Shown in pieces: positions 1 to 4,180 of a stretch of DNA of 10,833 bases. The stretch is from assembly GCA_036389695.1 (NCBI GenBank), contig DASVWG010000515.1, forward strand, positions 1 through 10,833, read 5' to 3'. Below the pieces are notes generated by a model that saw only the letters and a program-made list of their open reading frames with translations, searched no databases and was not told the DNA's origin. The position numbers and the translations under genes were made by a program. Numbering within the stretch: the stretch's first letter is position 1; the number at the start of each line of letters is the position of its first letter. This DNA is from JALZHR01 sp036389695. Lineage in GTDB: Bacteria > Acidobacteriota > Blastocatellia > Pyrinomonadales > Pyrinomonadaceae.

Positions 1-29
1 AAAACGGTTTGCGAAGTTCATCCTGCATA

Positions 30-536
30 TTATTGTTGCGCGACCTGACACGGATTACTGTCCTGACAGGAAATTCTGAGCCGCCCGCCTTTTTCCAGAA
101 TTACAATCGAGGTGACGTCACGGTCGTCCTCTTTCTCGGTATCGGGCAACTTCGGATTCTGTTCGTCAAGCTCGTAATCTTCGGCTTTCGGGCTGTTGTC
201 GTCGTATTCAATTTTGGCGGTTCCCTTTATCCGCGCCAGAGTGACGACGCGGAAAGAAGCGTCTGCCGCCGGAATGTTTATGTCCGTATTGAGCGGCAGC
301 GCCGTGCATTCAAAATCTTTGTTTTGCGGCGCGTTCGGCGGGCAATCCAGCTTTACTTTTTTACCCACTGCGGCAAACACATTTTTGATGCTTTTCGTCC
401 AGTTCGGCGGGTCGTATTTCGCCGCCTCAGCCTTATTGCCTTTTTTGGGCTGGTCTTTGGTCAGGCTGCCGCGCGTCACAAAAATGACGAAAACGACGAC
501 GATTAAAACCAAAACGATAATCACGACTTTATTCAT
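30..536 (-). CDS. Single-pass membrane protein with four cysteines
   Basis: This 168-residue protein starts with MNKVV and a transmembrane helix at ~4-21, followed by Thr-Arg and a charged, Lys/Pro-rich linker to ~45. The remaining ~120 residues look like one small beta-rich domain. It has four cysteines in two pairs: LDC...FEC in the first half and ISCQDSNPC at the end. Two disulfides would fit a location outside the cytoplasm, with the helix as an uncleaved signal anchor. I recognise no family. It lacks the N-domain of the three paralogues upstream but follows them on the same strand after a 70-base gap, so it may share their envelope-associated role. I chose the ATG at 536 over an in-frame TTG at 545; neither has a strong ribosome binding site. 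Confidence 0.78.
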   Translation of the reverse strand: MNKVVIIVLVLIVVVFVIFVTRGSLTKDQPKKGNKAEAAKYDPPNWTKSIKNVFAAVGKKVKLDCPPNAPQNKDFECTALPLNTDINIPAADASFRVVTLARIKGTAKIEYDDNSPKAEDYELDEQNPKLPDTEKEDDRDVTSIVILEKGGRLRISCQDSNPCQVAQQ

Positions 537-606
537 ATCTACCAATCAATTCCGAAAGGCTGGAGCGTCTTTCGATTCAAAGCGGCTCGCGTGCCGACCC
601 GCGAAA

Positions 607-1311
607 TCACTCGCCTACTTTTACTCCGGAAATAGTATCGGCATTCTCTACGGGCGTAGGTTTTGTGTTTTTAAACAAACACTGATTGGAGGAGTTGACG
701 AAAGTATAAGACTGACAATTCGGAATATCCCGGCAGGCGTTTTCACAAATCTGAACATTGGTATTGACCAGTATGCCGAAGTCCGAGCCCTGACGATTTT
801 TGCCGGGCTCTCTTTCAGACATTTTGACGCCGCAGCAGCCTCTCGATGCAAGCAGCCCGACAATCAAGCCGACCACCAGCAGAATTCCGAGACCGATTAT
901 CAGCCACCACCACCATTTCACGGGCGGTTTCGGCGGCTCGACTTTCAGCTCGGCAATCTCGACCGTCACGACCGGTCCTTCCGTAAAATCTTCATCCGGA
1001 TTGATTGCCGAAATTACATCCACCCGAAACGGAAAAGATTGTGCCGGCTGTGTTGCGGTCGGCGGCGGCACCGGTTTGGGCTTGTTGAAAGCGGCGGTAA
1101 ACTGGTGCGTGCCGCCCGCCGCGAAATCGCGTTCGGTTTCGCCGTCAATCTTCAGCCACTCGCCCTGAGTGCTGCCGAGCGCCTTGATTTTGGCGATGCC
1201 GCGCAGCGGGCGCGAATGCGTGTTGGTGACGGTAAAAACGGTTGTGGCGGTTCCATTTGCGTCCGCCTTTAAAGTTTGTGTCGGCGTCGAGATTGTAAAA
1301 ACATTTGCCAT
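607..1311 (-). CDS. Membrane-anchored paralogue C: shared N-domain, TM helix, PAN/Apple domain
   Basis: This 234-residue protein has the shared N-domain at 1-~120 (TVTNTHSRPLRG, EWLKIDGETERDF, NPDEDFTEGP). After a Pro-rich linker it has a transmembrane helix at ~133-156, opening with four consecutive Trp residues. Residues ~163-234 fit a PAN/Apple-type domain: Cys189-x3-Cys193-x5-Cys199, a YTFVNSSNQC segment (Cys211), LFKN, and a closing DTISGVKVGE. PAN domains bind proteins or sugars and need disulfides, which supports a location outside the cytoplasm for this end. Two further cysteines (159-160) follow the helix and could be acylated or paired. The ATG has a GGAGAAG ribosome binding site. 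The gene is preceded by a 117-base gap with two inverted repeats. Confidence 0.87.
   Translation of the reverse strand: MANVFTISTPTQTLKADANGTATTVFTVTNTHSRPLRGIAKIKALGSTQGEWLKIDGETERDFAAGGTHQFTAAFNKPKPVPPPTATQPAQSFPFRVDVISAINPDEDFTEGPVVTVEIAELKVEPPKPPVKWWWWLIIGLGILLVVGLIVGLLASRGCCGVKMSEREPGKNRQGSDFGILVNTNVQICENACRDIPNCQSYTFVNSSNQCLFKNTKPTPVENADTISGVKVGE
962..1002 (-). repeat. Dispersed repeat, copy in paralogue C (identical to 2111-2151)
   Basis: This is the partner of the 41-base identical run in paralogue B. The reading frame and encoded residues are the same. Confidence 0.85.
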
Positions 1312-1332
1312 AGCTTCTCCAATTAAAAATCC

Positions 1333-1376
1333 GTTTATTTAAAGCCTCCTGAATTTTTGCCAATCTTTAAATAAAC
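1333..1376. repeat. Inverted repeat, perfect 12-bp arms, in leader of paralogue C
   Basis: A perfect 12-base inverted repeat (GTTTATTTAAAG and its complement) flanks a 20-base loop in the gap upstream of paralogue C. In the transcript (minus strand) the loop carries GGAGG right before the second arm, about 30 bases upstream of the ATG. The real ribosome binding site, GGAGAAG at 1314-1320, lies outside the hairpin. The stem is AT-rich and no T-run follows. Together with the neighbouring 7-bp inverted repeat it occupies most of the gap. It may be a protein-binding site or an RNA stability element; no promoter could be supported. Confidence 0.6.
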
Positions 1377-1388
1377 AATTTGACAGTG

Positions 1389-1411
1389 ATGGAAATCATT
1401 TGACTTTCCAT
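1389..1411. repeat. Inverted repeat, 7-bp arms, upstream of paralogue C
   Basis: ATGGAAA and TTTCCAT arms are separated by nine bases, in the 117-base gap between paralogues B and C. There is no T-run beside it, so it is not a classic terminator. It could be an operator or an RNA hairpin. Confidence 0.5.
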
Positions 1412-1428
1412 ACTCTGACAAAAGCCCG

Positions 1429-2460
1429 TTACGGTTCGCGCTCGATGCGCGGATTTATCCAGCAAATCCAACCTTGCGCGCTGGTCGGCACGGCTAGTGC
1501 CTGCAAAGCAATCTTTCCCGATTGTCCCCGATACCGGCTGAGGTCAACCTCAAATTCGCGTAAAGCTCCCTCGTAAATTTTCGGCATCTCGGCAATGACG
1601 GTGCCGTTTAAAAGCAGTCTGACTTTAAGATTTCCGGCTCCGGCGCCTTTCAAAAATCCAATCCGCGCGCGAAACCTGTCTTTGCCGTCAATCGGTTCCG
1701 GTAAATCGTATGTTCCCGTCACAGCTCCGTTTACTTCCCATCTCGGATGCGTGTGAAGCACGACCGGTTCCGTGAAATCGCTTTCCATCTGCGCGTTTTT
1801 GACAACCATAACGACTCCGGTCGGAGTCGACGCCCCGTCCACAGGCAAAACTACGCCCTGGTCGTTTTTCCAGACGGCGAGACGCGCTTTGTCTATAAAA
1901 TCTAAAACTACGCGCGTGCCGGGCGTCGCCGTCGGCGTCGCGGTCGGCGTCGGCGTCGTATTTGTATTGCCGCTGCCGCTGCCGCCTCCGCCCCTTAAGA
2001 GAAGCCAGGCAACCACGCCGATAATAATTAACAAAACAACTGCGCCGATGATTACCCACAGCCACGGAAAAGGCTTTTTCACCGGTTCGACCGGTTGTCC
2101 GGAAATTTCAACCGTCACGACCGGTCCTTCCGTAAAATCTTCATCCGGATTAATGGCTGAAATCGCATCCAGACGAAACGGAAAAGATTCCGCCGCCTGG
2201 GCTGCGGCGGGCGCAGACGCCGCTTTCGGCTTACTGAAAGCGGCGGTAAACTGGTGCGTGCCGCCCGCCGCGAAATCACGTTCGGTTTCGCCGTCGATTT
2301 TCAGCCATTCGCTTTGAGTATTGCCGAGCGCCTTGATTTTCACAAAGCCGCGCAGCGGTCGCGAAGTCGCGTTGGTGACGGTGAAAACCGTCGTGGCTTC
2401 TCCGCCGGCATTCGCTTTCAGAGTTTGTTGCGGAGTCGTAATCGTAAAAATATTCGCCAT
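1429..2460 (-). CDS. Membrane-anchored paralogue B: shared N-domain, TM helix, CBM-like beta-sandwich
   Basis: This 343-residue protein has the shared N-domain at 1-~120 (TVTNATSRPLRG, WLKIDGETERDF, NPDEDFTEGP) and a transmembrane helix at ~133-155 ending in RGGGG. A Gly/Ser then Thr/Pro linker follows to ~181. Residues ~182-343 form a different, beta-rich module: LHTHPRWEVNG near 235-245, VRLLLNGTVIAE near 280-291, FEVDLSRYRGQ near 303-313, and a closing WICWINPRI. This resembles jelly-roll carbohydrate-binding modules on secreted glycosidases, but I cannot name a family. I chose the ATG at 2460 because it gives the same N-terminus as the sister genes, although the ribosome binding site is weak. 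The open frame extends upstream to 2709 but there overlaps the 3' end of paralogue A and has no protein-like character. N-domain identity to paralogue C is about 80% by eye. Confidence 0.87.
   Translation of the reverse strand: MANIFTITTPQQTLKANAGGEATTVFTVTNATSRPLRGFVKIKALGNTQSEWLKIDGETERDFAAGGTHQFTAAFSKPKAASAPAAAQAAESFPFRLDAISAINPDEDFTEGPVVTVEISGQPVEPVKKPFPWLWVIIGAVVLLIIIGVVAWLLLRGGGGSGSGNTNTTPTPTATPTATPGTRVVLDFIDKARLAVWKNDQGVVLPVDGASTPTGVVMVVKNAQMESDFTEPVVLHTHPRWEVNGAVTGTYDLPEPIDGKDRFRARIGFLKGAGAGNLKVRLLLNGTVIAEMPKIYEGALREFEVDLSRYRGQSGKIALQALAVPTSAQGWICWINPRIEREP
2111..2151 (-). repeat. Dispersed repeat, copy in paralogue B (identical to 962-1002)
   Basis: A run of 41 bases is identical between paralogues B and C in the part encoding the NPDEDFTEGP region. 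A second identical run of 43 bases lies at 2235-2277 and 1086-1128. Paralogue A (about 3150-3190 and 3290-3330) is similar but has more changes. Identity at silent positions indicates recent duplication or gene conversion. Confidence 0.85.
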
Positions 2461-2500
2461 AGTTTTCTTTCGCTTTATTTGCGTCTGCCGCGGGCTGTCG

Positions 2501-3502
2501 CTAAAAAGTTCGCGTTCCGCGTTTATATTCTTCAAGCAGCCTTCTGTCTTCCGCGTTGATTTTGCCTTCGATAAGGTCAAAAATCTCGCCGCATCTTGTA
2601 ACAACGGCGCAGGGAACAAAAATCTGAACCACCGAGCCTCTCGGCGCGGAAGTGTTAGGCAGCGGGAATTGCAGCCCGATAGTTCCTGCCAGAACAGGCG
2701 TCCGCACATCTCTGCTTTGTATCGGGTCGCTCATTCTTAAACCATTCTCTCTTAGCTGCAATGCGGCATCCTTAAATTTCATGCCGATGACGCGCGGAAC
2801 CCTGACCATCGGCGTCGCGGTCGGCGCCGCCGTCGCCGGAACGCTCAGATTGACGCTTGAATTGACGTCGACTTTCGTTCCCGCCGTCGGGTCTTGCGCG
2901 AAAACTTTATTCGGCTCTTTATTATTCGCGGCGGTTTCGATTTTGACGGCATTGAGCTTTACGTTCTGGAGACTCGTGTTCGCTTCGGCAAACGTTTTGT
3001 TGGTGACGTCAGGCACTTCCACCTTATCGCCGCCTCGGAAGACGAGAAAGAGAATGACGCCGACGATGAGCAGCAAAACAACTATGCCGACGATGAGCCA
3101 CACCCACCACGGAACGCCCTTTTTCTCCGCGGGTTTTACTTCGGGAATTTCAACCGTGATGACCGGACCTTCCGTGAAATCTTCGTCCGGGTTGGTCGCT
3201 GAAATCGCGTCCACGCGAAACGGGAAAGATTCCGCCGGCTGCGGCGTCGGGTTGGGCGTCGGCGCCGGTTTGGGCTTGTTGAAAGTAACCGTAAATTGGT
3301 GCGTGCCGCCCGCCGGAAAATCGCGTTCGGTTTCGCCGTCGATTTTCAGCCACTGAGACTGCGTATTACCGAGCGGCTTGACTTTGACGACGCCGCGCAG
3401 CGGGCGCGAAGTCGAATTCGTCACGGTAATACTGGTGGTCGCGCTGCCGGTTTCGGTTTTTAATTTGTCGGGCGCCGCCGTAATTGCAAAAAGGCTTGGC
3501 AT
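2501..3502 (-). CDS. Membrane-anchored paralogue A: shared N-domain, TM helix, two PASTA repeats
   Basis: This 333-residue protein has no signal peptide. Residues 1-~120 form the domain shared with the next two genes: an Ig-like beta-sandwich pattern with TVTNSTSRPLRG (27-38), WLKIDGETERDF (51-62) and NPDEDFTEGP (104-113). A Pro-rich linker interrupts it at ~78-90. A Trp-flanked transmembrane helix spans ~131-155 (starting PWWVWLIVGI). Residues ~161-221 and ~233-297 are two PASTA-type repeats (VEVPDVTNKTFAEA; VRVPRVIGMKFKDAA), separated by a short Ala/Thr/Pro linker. The last ~35 residues are charged and include Cys298 and Cys304. PASTA domains in kinases and PBPs bind muropeptides or the cell wall. 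The absence of a signal peptide suggests the N-domain is cytoplasmic and PASTA outside, but this is inference. The start is supported by a strong ribosome binding site. Confidence 0.88.
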   Translation of the reverse strand: MPSLFAITAAPDKLKTETGSATTSITVTNSTSRPLRGVVKVKPLGNTQSQWLKIDGETERDFPAGGTHQFTVTFNKPKPAPTPNPTPQPAESFPFRVDAISATNPDEDFTEGPVITVEIPEVKPAEKKGVPWWVWLIVGIVVLLLIVGVILFLVFRGGDKVEVPDVTNKTFAEANTSLQNVKLNAVKIETAANNKEPNKVFAQDPTAGTKVDVNSSVNLSVPATAAPTATPMVRVPRVIGMKFKDAALQLRENGLRMSDPIQSRDVRTPVLAGTIGLQFPLPNTSAPRGSVVQIFVPCAVVTRCGEIFDLIEGKINAEDRRLLEEYKRGTRTF

Positions 3503-3509
3503 AGTTTTG

Positions 3510-3516
3510 CTCCTTT
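3510..3516 (-). promoter_or_regulatory. Ribosome binding site for the PASTA-bearing membrane protein
   Basis: A perfect AAAGGAG on the minus strand sits seven bases before the ATG at 3502 and overlaps the stop codon of the tail protein I gene. It fixes the start of the first paralogue and suggests translation coupled to the baseplate block. Confidence 0.75.
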
Positions 3517-4105
3517 AGAAAAATTCAAGTTCGTAAGTCAGGTGGACGGGCTTTTCCGATTCGATAATGCGCCGAATCAAAGCTTCCTGCGCCCGCAGCG
3601 TTTCGGGCGCGCGGATTTTCAGGTGAAACGGGCGGATTTGCCGTTCGGCGTCTTCCACGCGCCCGTCGATTTTAAAGCCTCGCACATTAAGCGGGCGGGT
3701 TTGCTCGCCGCTGTCTTTGACGCGTTCATCGATTTCAAAATTTTTCACGCCCGTCGCCGTCTGCAAAAAAAGCAGCAGACCTTTTTTCGTGCCCCGCCAC
3801 TGCGAAAGGTAAGTCGCGCCGGCGACCAGCTCGCGCAAATGCCCGATTTTCGGCATCAGCGGCGAATCCAAATCAATGTCGGGCGAGAAAAAAATTCTGT
3901 CCAGATTAACCCAGTGCGCCAGAAACGGCACAAACTCGTCGGGCGCGCGCCGCGCGTCGAAAAAACGGTCGACGTCTTCCAGAATCTTCTCCGCCGGCGC
4001 GTGCAGCATTTCCATCAAGTCCAGCATCGCCGCCAGCGGATTTCCCGCGCGCGCGGTGCGCTGAAAAACGGCGGGCAGAAAATTTTTTATCTCATCCTGC
4101 TTCAT
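3515..4105 (-). CDS. Phage tail protein I family wedge protein (gpI/TIGR02242-like)
   Basis: This 196-residue protein resembles the tail protein I / TIGR02242 family, the usual partner of baseplate J in P2-like tails and in many CIS loci. It begins with a family-like segment (LPAVFQRTARAGNPL), then LMEMLHAPAEKILEDVDRFFD, FLAHWVNLD and YLSQWRGTKKGLLLFLQTATG, and has the PFHLKIRAP segment before a helical C-terminus. J and I proteins form the wedge that anchors peripheral baseplate parts. Residues ~123-163 hold an odd internal repeat: FEIDERVKDSGEQTRPLNV is followed by FKIDGRVEDAERQIRPFHL. Members I recall have only one such segment, so this looks like a local duplication. The start has a poor ribosome binding site (a GAGAG-like stretch). 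The stop overlaps the ribosome binding site of the next gene. Confidence 0.85.
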   Translation of the reverse strand: MKQDEIKNFLPAVFQRTARAGNPLAAMLDLMEMLHAPAEKILEDVDRFFDARRAPDEFVPFLAHWVNLDRIFFSPDIDLDSPLMPKIGHLRELVAGATYLSQWRGTKKGLLLFLQTATGVKNFEIDERVKDSGEQTRPLNVRGFKIDGRVEDAERQIRPFHLKIRAPETLRAQEALIRRIIESEKPVHLTYELEFF

Positions 4106-4142
4106 TTCGCTCTCAAGTTAATTCCGACCGCTCTTTTCGTTC

Positions 4143-4177
4143 ATTTTGCATTTTGCACTTTGCGCTTTGCATTTTCG
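4143..4177 (-). repeat. Tandem 7-bp repeat, five units, between wedge genes
   Basis: Five consecutive 7-base units fill half of the 75-base gap between the J-like and tail protein I genes. On the plus strand the first two are ATTTTGC, and the next three (ACTTTGC, GCTTTGC, ATTTTCG) are variants. The repeat is noncoding. It could vary in copy number by slippage and so alter spacing ahead of the downstream ribosome binding site. Confidence 0.75.
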
Positions 4178-4180
4178 ACG

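Noticed and set aside
553..574. 6-bp inverted repeat between paralogue C and the 168-residue gene
   Set aside because: The arms are short, no T-run follows, and such a match is expected by chance in this sequence.
196..1272. Plus-strand reading frame of 358 codons
   Set aside because: It runs antisense to paralogue C and the 168-residue membrane protein, crosses their gap, and shows no family features.
1380..1416. Possible plus-strand promoter with a TTGACA box
   Set aside because: No -10 box at proper spacing follows, and it would drive only antisense transcription.
2461..2709. N-terminal extension of paralogue B
   Set aside because: The frame is open, but it would overlap the 3' end of paralogue A by ~200 bases and adds no recognisable sequence. 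The ATG at 2460 gives the N-terminus shared by the sister genes.
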